The notes below the pieces were generated by a model that was given only the letters and a program-made list of their open reading frames with translations, ran no database searches and was not told the origin of the DNA. A program made the translations under genes and the position numbers. From positions 2,232,001-2,296,000 of the forward strand of contig NZ_CP097160.1 of NCBI RefSeq assembly GCF_023370115.1: a DNA stretch of 64,000 nt. Direction: 5' to 3'. Each line of letters opens with the position of its first letter. Positions within the stretch are counted from its first letter, which is position 1. This DNA is from Gulosibacter sediminis (GTDB taxonomy: Bacteria; Actinomycetota; Actinomycetes; Actinomycetales; Microbacteriaceae). Shown here piece after piece: positions 45,643 to 56,373 of the stretch.

Positions 45643-46401
45643 ATGACTGAATCGCAGGTTGACACCGCCGCGCCCCAGGTCGAAGAGCCGGAGAAGCCCT
45701 TCAAGGTCGAGATCGTCGTGCGTCGCTACAGCTCGGAGACCGACCATGAGCCGTACTGGCAGTCGTTCACCGTCGACATGTACTCGACCAACCGCATCCT
45801 CGATGCCCTGCACCAGATCAAGTGGGAGCAGGACTCGACCCTCGCGTTCCGCCGCTCGTGCGCGCACGGCGTGTGTGGCTCCGACGCGATGCGCATCAAC
45901 GGCCGCAACCGCCTCGCGTGCAAGACGCTGATCAAGGACCTCGACATCACCAAGCCGGTGTACGTCGAGGCCATCAAGGGTCTGCCGCTCGAGCGCGACC
46001 TCATCGTCGACATGGACCCCTTCTTCGAGGCGTTCAAGGAGGTGCAGCCCTTCCTGCAGGCTTCGGACAAGCCCGAGAAGGAGCGCATCCAGTCGATCGA
46101 GGACCGCGCCGTGTTCGATGACACGACCAAGTGCATCCTCTGCGCCGCGTGCACGACCTCGTGCCCGGTGTTCTGGACCGACGGCCAGTATTTCGGCCCC
46201 GCCGCGATCGTGAACGCGCACCGCTTCATCTTCGACTCGCGTGACGAGGCCGCGTCGACCCGTCTCGACATCCTCAACGACCAGGAAGGCGTGTGGCGCT
46301 GCCGCACCACCTTCAACTGCACCGACGCATGCCCCCGCGGCATCGAGGTCACCAAGGCCATCGCCGAGGTCAAGCAGGCCGTGCTGCGCGGTCGTCCGTA
46401 G
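45643..46401 (+). CDS. sdhB: succinate dehydrogenase iron-sulfur subunit
   Basis: This 252-residue protein passes electrons from SdhA FAD to quinone through three clusters. The 2Fe-2S ligands are Cys73, Cys78 and Cys93, with Asp81 in the usual fourth position. The C-terminal domain has CILCAACTTSCPVFW (4Fe-4S) and the CRTTFNCTDACPRGI set (3Fe-4S and one 4Fe-4S ligand). It is the last gene of sdhCDAB and is followed 12 bases later by a strong terminator. Confidence 0.97.
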   Translation: MTESQVDTAAPQVEEPEKPFKVEIVVRRYSSETDHEPYWQSFTVDMYSTNRILDALHQIKWEQDSTLAFRRSCAHGVCGSDAMRINGRNRLACKTLIKDLDITKPVYVEAIKGLPLERDLIVDMDPFFEAFKEVQPFLQASDKPEKERIQSIEDRAVFDDTTKCILCAACTTSCPVFWTDGQYFGPAAIVNAHRFIFDSRDEAASTRLDILNDQEGVWRCRTTFNCTDACPRGIEVTKAIAEVKQAVLRGRP

Positions 46402-46413
46402 CCTGAGGCTGGT

Positions 46414-46455
46414 AGCCGGGGCGCGCATCCGATTCGTCGGATGCGCGCCCCGGCT
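46414..46455 (+). terminator. strong terminator of sdhCDAB
   Basis: This is a perfect 19-bp inverted repeat (46414-46432 and 46437-46455) with a TTCG tetraloop, followed by CGTTTCC. It begins 12 bases after the sdhB stop. The loop-proximal stem again contains GCATCC/GGATGC. Confidence 0.9.
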
Positions 46456-46474
46456 CGTTTCCGGCGCTCGCTGC

Positions 46475-46519
46475 GTGTGCGTCGGCCCCGTGCGCGTCCG
46501 CCCCGTGCGCGTCGGCCCC
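46475..46519. repeat. three tandem 15-base repeats
   Basis: Units at 46475-46489, 46490-46504 and 46505-46519 follow the pattern GTGCGCGTCGGCCCC with one or two changes. They lie in the 218-base gap between sdhB and the TSUP gene, after the sdh terminator. Because 15 is divisible by 3, the minus strand reads as a repeated Gly-Ala-Asp-Ala-His peptide, but no gene start is associated with it. Confidence 0.75.
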
Positions 46520-46619
46520 CACCACCGATGCGCCGGGCAGGTCGTGCGCGGATGCGGTACGACAGGCCCACACCGGATGCGGCGGGACGGGCGGGGGCGC
46601 GCACCACGCGTCGCGCGCG

Positions 46620-47429
46620 TCAGAGCCAGAAGAGGTCGACGGTGTCCCAGCCGAGTTTGAGGGCGAGGATCGAGATGGCGACGACGAAGATCTTGCGCAC
46701 GAATGACGAACCGCGTCGCACGGCCATGCGCGCGCCGATGACGGCGCCGAGCACGTTCGCGACGCCCATGCAGAGGCCGAGCACCCAGACGACCTCGCCG
46801 TGGAGGCCGTAGAGCACAATCGCGGCGATGTTCGTCACGACGTTCGCGATCTTCGCGTTCACGCTCGCCTCGAGGAAGCCAAACCCGAGCACCGCGACCA
46901 TGAGGATCACGAAAAACGAGCCGGTGCCGGGGCCGAGCAAGCCGTCGTAGAAGCCGACCGAGAGGCCGATCAAACCCGAGCGCCAGCCCATCGAGTGGCC
47001 CTCGTGGCGCGGCTCGTGGCTGAGTCCGAGGTGCGGCTTGAACAGGATGTACGCACCGATGCCCACCACCGCGACGAGCACGATCGGCGTGAGCACCTCA
47101 CGTGGCAGAAAGCGCGAGAACCACGCTCCCCCGGTGGAGCCGGCGTAGGCGCCGAGCGCGAGCGGCACGATCACCACCAGCTGCGTGCGCAGTTTGCGCA
47201 GGTACACGAGGCTCGCGCTCAGCGTGCCCATGAACGACGCGAGCTTATTCGTGCCGAGCACATAGGGGCTCGGCAGGGTCTGCGGCAGACCGATGACGAG
47301 CGCGGGCAGCTGAATCAGCCCGCCACCGCCGACGACCGCGTCAATCCAGCCCGCGCCGAACGCGGCGACGATGAGCAGCACGAGGGTCGTCCACGCAACG
47401 GGCAACCACGGGGCGAGCTCAGCAGACAC
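46620..47429 (-). CDS. TSUP family transporter (TauE/SafE sulfite-exporter type)
   Basis: This is a 269-residue integral membrane protein with about eight helices, including the family motifs GAGWIDAVVGGGGLIQLPAL (near 25-44), LGTNKLASFMGTLSA and GFYDGLLGPGTGSFF. TSUP proteins move sulfur-containing or other organic anions across the membrane. No substrate-linked gene is adjacent; the neighbours are sdhB (convergent) and ptsI upstream on the same strand, 126 bases away. Confidence 0.88.
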   Translation of the reverse strand: MSAELAPWLPVAWTTLVLLIVAAFGAGWIDAVVGGGGLIQLPALVIGLPQTLPSPYVLGTNKLASFMGTLSASLVYLRKLRTQLVVIVPLALGAYAGSTGGAWFSRFLPREVLTPIVLVAVVGIGAYILFKPHLGLSHEPRHEGHSMGWRSGLIGLSVGFYDGLLGPGTGSFFVILMVAVLGFGFLEASVNAKIANVVTNIAAIVLYGLHGEVVWVLGLCMGVANVLGAVIGARMAVRRGSSFVRKIFVVAISILALKLGWDTVDLFWL

Positions 47430-47555
47430 CAGGCCACCCTACGCCGCCGCCCGCACGCCCAGCAGCAACGAGAAACTCCCCGACCCGACGGGGCGGAACA
47501 CGCGACCAAGCGCATCCTGCCCCGCCAGCCCGGGGAGCCTCTGCAGAATCCCGAA

Positions 47556-49214
<1,659 letters not shown>

Positions 49215-49297
49215 CGTGCAAACCTTTCGGCTCGGTTCGTGCGCTCCGGGCAGAGCGCATTAGGTCAGCGTAGTGGCGCGCCGCGTAAGGTGTCTGT

Positions 49298-50617
49298 GTG
49301 ACCTCAGCAAAGTCGACGAAGTCTACCAACGGTGCTGCGTCCGCCACCTCGCGCTCGCGGCAGCACAGCAGCGCGGACACTGAGCTCTCCCTCGCGCGCG
49401 TCACGATCATCCCCCCGTACCCGACGCTGCCCGAAAAGGCGACGTTCGCCGACCGGATGAAGGCGCTCGTGACTTGGGTGCAGGCGACCCGACCGATGCG
49501 CGTCGTCAAGCACTGGTCGGAGCGCCGCGGCGGCACCCTCGCGAGTGGCATGGCCTACTCGGCCCTGTTCTCGGTGTTCGCCGCCCTGCTCGTGTTCTTC
49601 TCGGTGCTCGGCCTCGTCGTCGGCAGCAACAAGGAGCTGATGAACTCGCTCATCACCTCCCTCTCGGACATGGTGCCAGGCCTCATCGACACCGGCGGCG
49701 GCAGCGGCGTCGTCAAGGCCGAAGACCTGCTCTCGCTCGATGCGGGCAGCTCGTTCACGATCGCCGGTATCATCGCGCTCGCCTCGACGCTCTGGACCGC
49801 GATGAACTTCCTCAACGGCTCGCGCCTCGCGATCCGCGCGATGTTCGACTTGCCGGCCGCGCCCGAGCGCAGCATGGCCGTAACGCGGCTCACCGACCTC
49901 GGCCTCATGGTCGCCGGTGCGCTCATGCTCATCCTCGCCGCCGGTGTCGTCGCCGCCGGTAGTGGTCTCGCGAACTGGCTGATCCGCGACGTGTTTGGCC
50001 TCAATCTCGGCGTCGCCGGCGGAGTCATGATCCAGCTCGCCGGTATGGCGGTCACGCTCGCGGTCTACACCACCGTCGTCGCGGCCATGCTGCGGGTGCT
50101 CGCGCAGATCCGCATCCCCGGCAAGACGCTCTGGTCGGGCTCGCTCATCGGCGGCGTCGCGATCGGCATCCTTACCTACCTCGGCAGCGCGCTGCTCGGC
50201 GGCGCGACCTCGAACCCGCTCATCGCCACCTTCGCGACGATTCTCGGTGTGCTCATCTTCTTCAACTTCCTCTGCATGGTGCTGCTCATCACCGCCTCGT
50301 GGGTGAAGGTGACGATGGACGACCTCGGGCAGGCGCCGCGCGTGCTCTCGCTCGAGGAGGCCGAGCGCCTCACCCACCAGGCCGAGCTCGAGGCCCGCCG
50401 CGACCGCCTCGCGACGACGCGGCTGCGCATCGAGAATGAGATGGAGCAGCTGCCGCGCTGGCGCCGCCGCAAGGTGCGCCGCGAGTACGAGGCCGTGATC
50501 GGCGAGCAGGTGGCCACCGAAAACGAGATCCGCACGCTGCGCATGGGCTACGACCCGCTCGAGGCGAAGGCCGAGCGCGAGGGCATCGACGAAGACGACA
50601 TCACCCTGCGCCGATAG
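49298..50617 (+). CDS. YihY/BrkB family inner membrane protein
   Basis: This 439-residue protein from GTG 49298 has a disordered Ser/Thr-rich start and about six helices between residues 90 and 345. RRGGTLASGMAYSALFSVFAALLVFFS (near 77-103) is the family core. The C-terminus (about 350-439) is soluble, rich in Glu/Arg and predicted coiled coil, ending EGIDEDDITLRR. BrkB proteins were once called ribonuclease BN, but their role is unresolved. It diverges from ptsI and is 10 bases before the exonuclease gene, so the two may be cotranscribed. Confidence 0.87.
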   Translation: MTSAKSTKSTNGAASATSRSRQHSSADTELSLARVTIIPPYPTLPEKATFADRMKALVTWVQATRPMRVVKHWSERRGGTLASGMAYSALFSVFAALLVFFSVLGLVVGSNKELMNSLITSLSDMVPGLIDTGGGSGVVKAEDLLSLDAGSSFTIAGIIALASTLWTAMNFLNGSRLAIRAMFDLPAAPERSMAVTRLTDLGLMVAGALMLILAAGVVAAGSGLANWLIRDVFGLNLGVAGGVMIQLAGMAVTLAVYTTVVAAMLRVLAQIRIPGKTLWSGSLIGGVAIGILTYLGSALLGGATSNPLIATFATILGVLIFFNFLCMVLLITASWVKVTMDDLGQAPRVLSLEEAERLTHQAELEARRDRLATTRLRIENEMEQLPRWRRRKVRREYEAVIGEQVATENEIRTLRMGYDPLEAKAEREGIDEDDITLRR

Positions 50618-50627
50618 GATTGCCGGC

Positions 50628-51467
50628 ATGTCGCTTCGCATCGCAACGGTCAACGTGAACGGAATCCGCGCCGCCGCCCGTAAGGGCTTGGCCGACTGGG
50701 TCACCGAACGCACGCCCGACATCATCACCATGCAGGAGGTGCGCGCCACGATCGAGCAGGCCCAGCCGCTCATTCCCGCCGAGTGGCACGTCACCCTCGA
50801 CGAGAGCAACCAGAAGGGTCGCGCCGGCGTCGCCGTGCTCACCCGCAACGCTCCCGTCGAGGTGCGCCGCACGCTCGGCGACGACACGGTCGACTCGGCC
50901 GGCCGCTGGCTCGAGGTCGATGTGCAGCACGGCGAGCACGTCGTCACCGTCGTGAGCTGCTACACACACTCCGGCGAGGTCGACACCCCGAAGCAGGAGG
51001 CGAAGTGGGGCTTCCTCGACGCCCAGGCCGAGCGGATGCGCGAGCTGGCCGCCGAGCGCGACTTCGTCGTCGTCACGGGCGACTTCAACATCGGCCACAC
51101 TGAGCTCGACATTAAGAATTGGAAGGGCAACGTGAAGCGCGCCGGATTCCTCCCCCGCGAGCGCGGGTACCTGTCGCGGATGTTCGGCGAGACCGACGCC
51201 GAGGTCACGGGCGTCGACGGCTCAGTCGGCGCGGGCATCGGCTACGTCGACGTCGGCCGCGTCTTCGCGGGTGAGGTGCCCGGCCCGTACACGTGGTGGT
51301 CGAACCGCGGCCAGGCCTTCGATAACGACTCGGGCTGGCGCATCGACTACCAGGCCGCGACGCCGAAACTGGCGGCGACGGTCGAGAATTACGCGGTGGA
51401 CCGTGCGGCCGCCTACGATCAGAGGTGGTCGGATCACGCACCCGTCGTCGTCGACTACGCCATCTAG
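50628..51467 (+). CDS. xth: exodeoxyribonuclease III (AP endonuclease family)
   Basis: This DNA repair enzyme has 3'-5' exonuclease and apurinic endonuclease activity. The 279-residue EEP-fold protein shows TVNVNGIRAAARKGLADWV, the metal ligand in MQEVRA, VTGDFNIGHTELD and the C-terminal SDHAPVVVDY with the catalytic Asp-His pair. All expected active-site residues are present. It follows the BrkB gene closely and precedes trpS. Confidence 0.94.
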   Translation: MSLRIATVNVNGIRAAARKGLADWVTERTPDIITMQEVRATIEQAQPLIPAEWHVTLDESNQKGRAGVAVLTRNAPVEVRRTLGDDTVDSAGRWLEVDVQHGEHVVTVVSCYTHSGEVDTPKQEAKWGFLDAQAERMRELAAERDFVVVTGDFNIGHTELDIKNWKGNVKRAGFLPRERGYLSRMFGETDAEVTGVDGSVGAGIGYVDVGRVFAGEVPGPYTWWSNRGQAFDNDSGWRIDYQAATPKLAATVENYAVDRAAAYDQRWSDHAPVVVDYAI

Positions 51468-51545
51468 CGCACTCGCGTTCGCGCAACTGGCACGCTCCGC
51501 GCGAGGTGCCGATCGCCAGATGTGCTCGAAAGGACCAAGAACTTC

Positions 51546-52571
51546 ATGACTCCGTCTGCCCCTCCGCAGCCCGTGCTCTACTCCGGCATGCAGCCGTCCG
51601 CCGATTCACTTCACCTGGGGAATTACGTCGGCGCCCTCACGAACTGGGTGAAGCTGCAGAACGAGTACGACGCGATCTTCTGCGTGGTGAACCAGCACGC
51701 GATCACCTCGGGCATCGACCCGGAGCAGCTACGCACCCGCACGCTCTCGACCGCGGCGCAGTACATCGCCGCCGGTATCGATCCCGAGAAGTCGATCCTC
51801 TACGTGCAGTCCGACGTGCCCGAGCACGCGCAGCTCGCGTGGATCCTCGGCTGCATGACTGGCTTCGGCGAGGCGAGCCGCATGACGCAGTTCAAGGACA
51901 AGTCGCAGCGCTACGGCAGCGACAAGACCACGGTCGGCCTGTTCACCTACCCCGTGCTCATGGCCGCCGACATCCTGCTCTACCAGACGCAGCAGGTGCC
52001 GGTCGGTGTCGACCAGAAGCAACACATCGAGCTCACCCGCAACCTCGCCGAGCGCTTCAACTCGCGCTTCGGCGAGACGTTCACGATGCCCGAAGGCTTC
52101 ATCCCGAAGGCGAACGCGAAGGTCTACGACCTGCAGGACCCGACGGCGAAGATGTCGAAGTCGGCGCCGAGCGAGGCCGGTCTGCTGTCGATCCTCGACG
52201 ACGCGAAGGTGACGACAAAGAAAGTCATGCGCGCGGTCACCGACGCCGACGGCGAGATTCGCTACGACCCCGAGACGAAGCCGGGGGTCTCGAACCTGCT
52301 CACGATCTTCGCGGTGCTTTCGGGCCGCGAGCTCGACGATGTCGCGAACGAGTACGCGGGCCGCGGCTACGGTGATCTGAAGAAGGGCCTCGCCGAGGTC
52401 GTCGACGCGACGTTCACGCCCATCCGCACCCGCACCGCCGAGCTGCTCGACGACCGGGGCGAGCTCACGCGCCTCCTGCGCTCTGGCTCCGACCGCGCAC
52501 GCGAGCGCGCCGCGGCGACGCTCGACCTCGTACACGAGCGCATCGGTTTCCCGACGCGAGCCGGCCTCTAG
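51546..52571 (+). CDS. trpS: tryptophan--tRNA ligase
   Basis: This is a class I aminoacyl-tRNA synthetase of 341 residues. The HIGH-like motif reads HLGNYVGAL and the KMSKS motif is present as KMSKSAP. LVGVDQKQHIELTRN-like GVDQKQHIELTRNLAERFN and the specificity segment around the tryptophan pocket fit bacterial TrpRS. ATG 51546 (MTPSAPPQPVLYSGMQPS) is chosen because an AAGGA precedes it; an ATG 24 bases earlier is less like the family. Confidence 0.95.
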   Translation: MTPSAPPQPVLYSGMQPSADSLHLGNYVGALTNWVKLQNEYDAIFCVVNQHAITSGIDPEQLRTRTLSTAAQYIAAGIDPEKSILYVQSDVPEHAQLAWILGCMTGFGEASRMTQFKDKSQRYGSDKTTVGLFTYPVLMAADILLYQTQQVPVGVDQKQHIELTRNLAERFNSRFGETFTMPEGFIPKANAKVYDLQDPTAKMSKSAPSEAGLLSILDDAKVTTKKVMRAVTDADGEIRYDPETKPGVSNLLTIFAVLSGRELDDVANEYAGRGYGDLKKGLAEVVDATFTPIRTRTAELLDDRGELTRLLRSGSDRARERAAATLDLVHERIGFPTRAGL

Positions 52572-52602
52572 GCCGCGCCGAACGACGAAGGACAACTTGC
52601 CC

Positions 52603-53397
52603 ATGGCATCCCAATCCGATGGCCCGCGTCACGCCTTGCCCGAGGCGACGACCGCGCGGGGCGACGTGCTCGTGGTGATTCCCACCTATAACGAGCGCGA
52701 GAACATCGCCGAGATCGCCGAGCGCGTGCTTGGCGCCTCGCCCCGCATCGACCTGCTCATCGTCGACGACGGTTCGCCCGACGGCACCGGCGAGATCGCC
52801 GACCAGATGGCGGCGAGCGACGCTCGCGTGCACGTGCTGCATCGCACCGGCAAGCAGGGCCTCGCGACGGCCTACCTGCAGGGCTTCGACTGGGGTCAGG
52901 CGCGCGGCTACGAGTACCTCTTCGAGTTCGACGCCGACGGCTCGCACCCGGCGGCGAAGCTGCCCGAGCTCATCGACAAGCTGGATGCTGGAGCCGAGCT
53001 CGCGATCGGCTCGCGCTGGGTACCGGGCGGCGCCACCGAGAACTGGCCGCTCTCTCGCCAGCTGCTGTCGCGGGGCGCAGCGCTCTACTGCAAGATCTGG
53101 CTCAAGTCGCGCATCAACGACATCACCGCCGGTTTCCGCGGCTATCGCGCGTCGACGCTGAAGACCTTCGACCTGAGCAACATCGGCGCCGCCGGCTACT
53201 GCTTCCAGATCGAGATGGCCTGGATGTACGAGCGCAAGGGCCTGCCCGTCGTCGAGGTGCCGATCACCTTCGTCGAACGCATTCACGGCGCTTCGAAGAT
53301 GTCGAGCAACATCATCCTCGAGGCGATCTGGCGGGTCGCGGCCTGGGGCATCGGGTACCGCGCACGTGGCGCCGAGCAGCTGGTGACCCGCAGGTGA
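52603..53397 (+). CDS. ppm1: polyprenol monophosphomannose synthase (GT2)
   Basis: This enzyme transfers mannose from GDP-mannose to polyprenyl phosphate, providing the lipid-linked donor for extracytoplasmic mannosylation. The 264-residue catalytic domain has VIPTYNERENI, LIVDDGSPDGTG, EFDADGSHPAAKLPEL and GSRWVPGG. It is catalytic only, without the acyltransferase half fused in mycobacteria. ATG 52603 is used; a TTG 6 bases earlier has better ribosome binding site spacing. It overlaps ribA by 4 bases and fits with manC elsewhere in the window. Confidence 0.9.
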   Translation: MASQSDGPRHALPEATTARGDVLVVIPTYNERENIAEIAERVLGASPRIDLLIVDDGSPDGTGEIADQMAASDARVHVLHRTGKQGLATAYLQGFDWGQARGYEYLFEFDADGSHPAAKLPELIDKLDAGAELAIGSRWVPGGATENWPLSRQLLSRGAALYCKIWLKSRINDITAGFRGYRASTLKTFDLSNIGAAGYCFQIEMAWMYERKGLPVVEVPITFVERIHGASKMSSNIILEAIWRVAAWGIGYRARGAEQLVTRR

Positions 53398-54017
53398 GCG
53401 ACGAGGTTCGCTTCGAGGTCGAGACGCACCTCCCGACCGAGCACGGCACGTTCCGCGTTCGGGCCTATCACGACGTCGAAACGGGCGATGACCATCTCGC
53501 GCTCATCGGCGACGTGCCGGGCGACCACGTGCCGCTCGTGCGCCTGCACTCCGAGTGCCTCACGGGCGAAGCTTTCGGCTCGCTGAAGTGCGAGTGCGGC
53601 CCGCAGCTGCGCACGGCGATGGATGTGGTGGCTGAGCACGGCGGCGTCGTGCTCTACCTGCGGGGCCAGGAGGGCCGCGGCATCGGTCTCGTCAACAAGC
53701 TCCGTGCCTATCACCTGCAGGAGGAGGGCCTCGACACCGTCGACGCGAACCTCGCGCTCGGCCTGCCCGCCGACGCCCGCGACTACTCGGCCGCCGCCGC
53801 GATTCTGCGCGACCTCGGCATCACGCAGGTGCGGCTGCTCACGAACAATCCGCTCAAGCAGGCCGCGCTCACCGAGCACGGCATCGAGGTCGCCGAGCGC
53901 GTGCCGCTCGAGGTCGGTCGCAACGCCGTCAACGACGGCTACCTCCGTACGAAGGCCGAGCGGATGGGCCACCTCCTCCACCTCGACGTGCCCACCGAGG
54001 ACGAGCAAGACGCCTAA
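53394..54017 (+). CDS. ribA: GTP cyclohydrolase II
   Basis: This performs the first step of riboflavin synthesis, opening GTP to diaminohydroxyribosylaminopyrimidine phosphate. The 207-residue protein has the zinc cysteines Cys55, Cys66 and Cys68 (HSECLTGEAFGSLKCECG) and the catalytic RGQEGRGIGLVNK. It is a stand-alone enzyme without the fused RibB domain usual in actinobacteria, and no other rib gene is near. It starts with GTG overlapping the ppm1 stop. It could be a second copy besides a ribBA elsewhere. Confidence 0.92.
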   Translation: MSDEVRFEVETHLPTEHGTFRVRAYHDVETGDDHLALIGDVPGDHVPLVRLHSECLTGEAFGSLKCECGPQLRTAMDVVAEHGGVVLYLRGQEGRGIGLVNKLRAYHLQEEGLDTVDANLALGLPADARDYSAAAAILRDLGITQVRLLTNNPLKQAALTEHGIEVAERVPLEVGRNAVNDGYLRTKAERMGHLLHLDVPTEDEQDA

Positions 54018-54072
54018 TCACCCCCGAGCCAGCGCCGGTGGCCAACAGCTCGACAACTCGTAGAATAGAGCC

Positions 54073-54432
54073 ATGGAAATTCTCAAGGACATCCTGCTCG
54101 TGTTCCACATCGTGGGCGTTGCGGGGCTCTTCGGCGGGTGGTTCCTGCAGATCAAGGCCATCGGCAAGGGCGAGGCGACGATCCCCGCGGGCATGGTGCA
54201 CTCGGGGTGGCTCGCGCTGCTCACCGGTCTCATCATGTTCGGCCTCAACGAGGCGCTCTACGACGTGACCATGGACATCCGCATCAAGCTCACGGTGAAG
54301 TTGCTCTTCCTCGTCGCGATCATGGTGCTGCTCATGGTCAACCGCAAGAAGAACCCGGTGCCCTCGGGCGTCATGTGGGCCGCCGGCACGCTCACCTTCG
54401 CGAACATCGCCATCGCGGTGCTCTGGCACTAA
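54073..54432 (+). CDS. small four-helix membrane protein, unknown function
   Basis: This is a 119-residue protein with four hydrophobic segments: about 5-25, 42-60, 72-88 and 97-118. It opens MEILKDILLVFHIVGVAGLFGGWF. The pattern resembles actinobacterial membrane proteins annotated only as hypothetical. It lies 55 bases after ribA and 9 bases before the ABC exporter, probably cotranscribed with the latter. Confidence 0.72.
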   Translation: MEILKDILLVFHIVGVAGLFGGWFLQIKAIGKGEATIPAGMVHSGWLALLTGLIMFGLNEALYDVTMDIRIKLTVKLLFLVAIMVLLMVNRKKNPVPSGVMWAAGTLTFANIAIAVLWH

Positions 54433-54441
54433 GCCCCACCC

Positions 54442-56370
54442 GTGAGCACCTCTCGATCCCCCTTCGCGCGCGGCACCGACTCTTCGGCGCCGCGCGCAAC
54501 GCTGCGGCAGCTGTGGCCGTACCTCTTCGCCGACAAGCGCATGCTCGCGCTCATCATCGTCATTTCGCTCGTCGGCGCCGTCTTTTCGCTCGCGCAGCCG
54601 CTGCTCATGGGCCTGCTCATTCAACAGGTCGAGCAGGGCGCGATGCAGTGGTGGATCGCGTGGCTGCTCGTGGCGGTGGTGATTCTCGCCGCGCTGCTCT
54701 CGGGCATGCAGCACTTCCTGCTGCAACGTACCGGCGAGACGATCGTGCTCAACGCGCGCCGCAACCTTATTCGCAAGATCCTGCGCCTGCCGATCTCGGA
54801 GTTCGACGCCCGCCGCACCGGTGACCTCGTCTCACGTGTCGGCAGCGACACGACGCTGCTGCGAGCCGTGCTCACGCAGGGCCTCATCGAGGCGATCGGC
54901 GGCGTGCTCACCTTCGTCGGCGCGATTGTCGCGATGCTCATCCTCGACTGGGTGCTGTTCCTCATTACGTTCGCCTGCGTCGCGGTCTCGGCCGTCGTCG
55001 TCGTGGCGCTCGGCGGGCGCGTGATGCGCGCATCCGCCGCCGCCCAGGCCAAGGTCGGCGAGCTTAGCTCCTCGACCGAGCGGGCCATCTCGGCGATGCG
55101 CACGCTGCGCGCCGCAAACGCCACCGCGCGCGAGGAGCGCAAGGTGATCGAGGATGCGGAGGGCGCCTACCGCCGCGGGCTCGACATCGCCGCGATCTCG
55201 GCCGTCATGGTGCCGGTGTCGTTCCTCGCCCTGCAGCTCTCGCTCGTGCTCGTGCTCGGCGTCGGCGGCGCCCGCGTCGCCTCGGGCAGCCTCACGGTCG
55301 CCTCGCTCATCTCGTTCATCATGTTCTTGTTCCTCATGATCGCGCCGCTCACGCAGTTCTTCGGCGCCATCTCGGCCGTCGCCTCGGCGCTCGGAGCACT
55401 CGGCCGCATCGAGGAGATCGTGAACCTGCCCGACGAGGAGGCCAGCGACCGCACGTTCGGCGCCGTGGTGACGCTGCGCGGGCCCGCGAACGTCGAGGCC
55501 GAGCCCGCCGCGCCCGCGATCGAGTTCGCGAACGTGTCGTTCCGCTACCCGGAGCTTGTTGTGCGGGCCGCGCAGGCGCGAGCCGACGCATCCGCCCGCT
55601 TCGACGGCTTCGTCACCGCCCGCGGCCGTGCGGCGCAGAAGGACGCCGACAAGCTGCTCCAGATCGACGAGTCGACACAGGTCGAATCCCCGCTCGTGCT
55701 CGACGAGGTGTCGTTCACGGTGCCGCGCGGCCACAAGGTCGCGCTCGTCGGCCCCTCGGGTGCCGGCAAGTCGACCTCGCTCGCGCTGATCGAGCGCTTC
55801 TACGACCCCACCGCGGGCGTCATCTCGCTCGGCGGCGTCGACCTCCGCGCGATCGAGCGCTCGCAGCTGCGCGGCCAGCTCGGTTACGTGCAACAGAATT
55901 CGCCGACTCTCGCCGGCACGATCCGCGACAACCTGTTGCTCGGTAACCCCGGCGCGAGCGATGACGAGTGCGTCGCCGTGCTGCGCCAGGTGAACCTCGG
56001 CGACGTCGTCGACCGCTCCCCCGCGGGCCTGGATGCGCAGGTCGGCGAGTCAGGCGTGCGCCTGTCGGGCGGCGAGCAGCAGCGCCTCGCGATCGCGCGC
56101 ACGCTGCTTTCTGCCCCGCCGGTGCTGCTGCTCGACGAGTCAACCTCGGCCCTCGACGGCGAGAACGAGGCGCTCATGCGCGGCGCGCTCGACACCGTCT
56201 CGGAGGGCCGCTCGATGCTCATGATCGCGCACCGGCTCTCGACGGTCGCCGACGCCGACGAAATTCTCGTGCTCGACGGCGGCCGCATCATCGGCCGCGG
56301 CACGCACGAGCAACTGCTCGAGACGACGCCGCTCTACCGCCGGCTCGCCGAATACCAGTTGCTCGCGTAG
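54442..56370 (+). CDS. ABC exporter (ATP-binding/permease) with an inserted segment
   Basis: This is a type IV half-exporter of 642 residues from a GTG start, likely a homodimer. Six helices span about 32-320. The ATPase has Walker A 437-444 (GPSGAGKST), signature LSGGE at 541-545 and catalytic Glu566. Between the first ATPase strand (VSFRYP, 365-370) and its normal continuation (VLDEVSF, from 419), about 45 extra residues rich in Ala/Arg/Asp occur. A loop there is normally only a few residues. The substrate is unknown. Its stop is 3 bases from the stop of convergent pncA. Confidence 0.92.
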   Translation: MSTSRSPFARGTDSSAPRATLRQLWPYLFADKRMLALIIVISLVGAVFSLAQPLLMGLLIQQVEQGAMQWWIAWLLVAVVILAALLSGMQHFLLQRTGETIVLNARRNLIRKILRLPISEFDARRTGDLVSRVGSDTTLLRAVLTQGLIEAIGGVLTFVGAIVAMLILDWVLFLITFACVAVSAVVVVALGGRVMRASAAAQAKVGELSSSTERAISAMRTLRAANATAREERKVIEDAEGAYRRGLDIAAISAVMVPVSFLALQLSLVLVLGVGGARVASGSLTVASLISFIMFLFLMIAPLTQFFGAISAVASALGALGRIEEIVNLPDEEASDRTFGAVVTLRGPANVEAEPAAPAIEFANVSFRYPELVVRAAQARADASARFDGFVTARGRAAQKDADKLLQIDESTQVESPLVLDEVSFTVPRGHKVALVGPSGAGKSTSLALIERFYDPTAGVISLGGVDLRAIERSQLRGQLGYVQQNSPTLAGTIRDNLLLGNPGASDDECVAVLRQVNLGDVVDRSPAGLDAQVGESGVRLSGGEQQRLAIARTLLSAPPVLLLDESTSALDGENEALMRGALDTVSEGRSMLMIAHRLSTVADADEILVLDGGRIIGRGTHEQLLETTPLYRRLAEYQLLA

Positions 56371-56373
56371 CGG

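Noticed and set aside
46370-46819. A minus-strand frame containing the Gly-Ala-Asp-Ala-His repeats
   Set aside because: It overlaps the well-supported TSUP gene in another frame and has no start signal; the repeats are better treated as DNA repeats.
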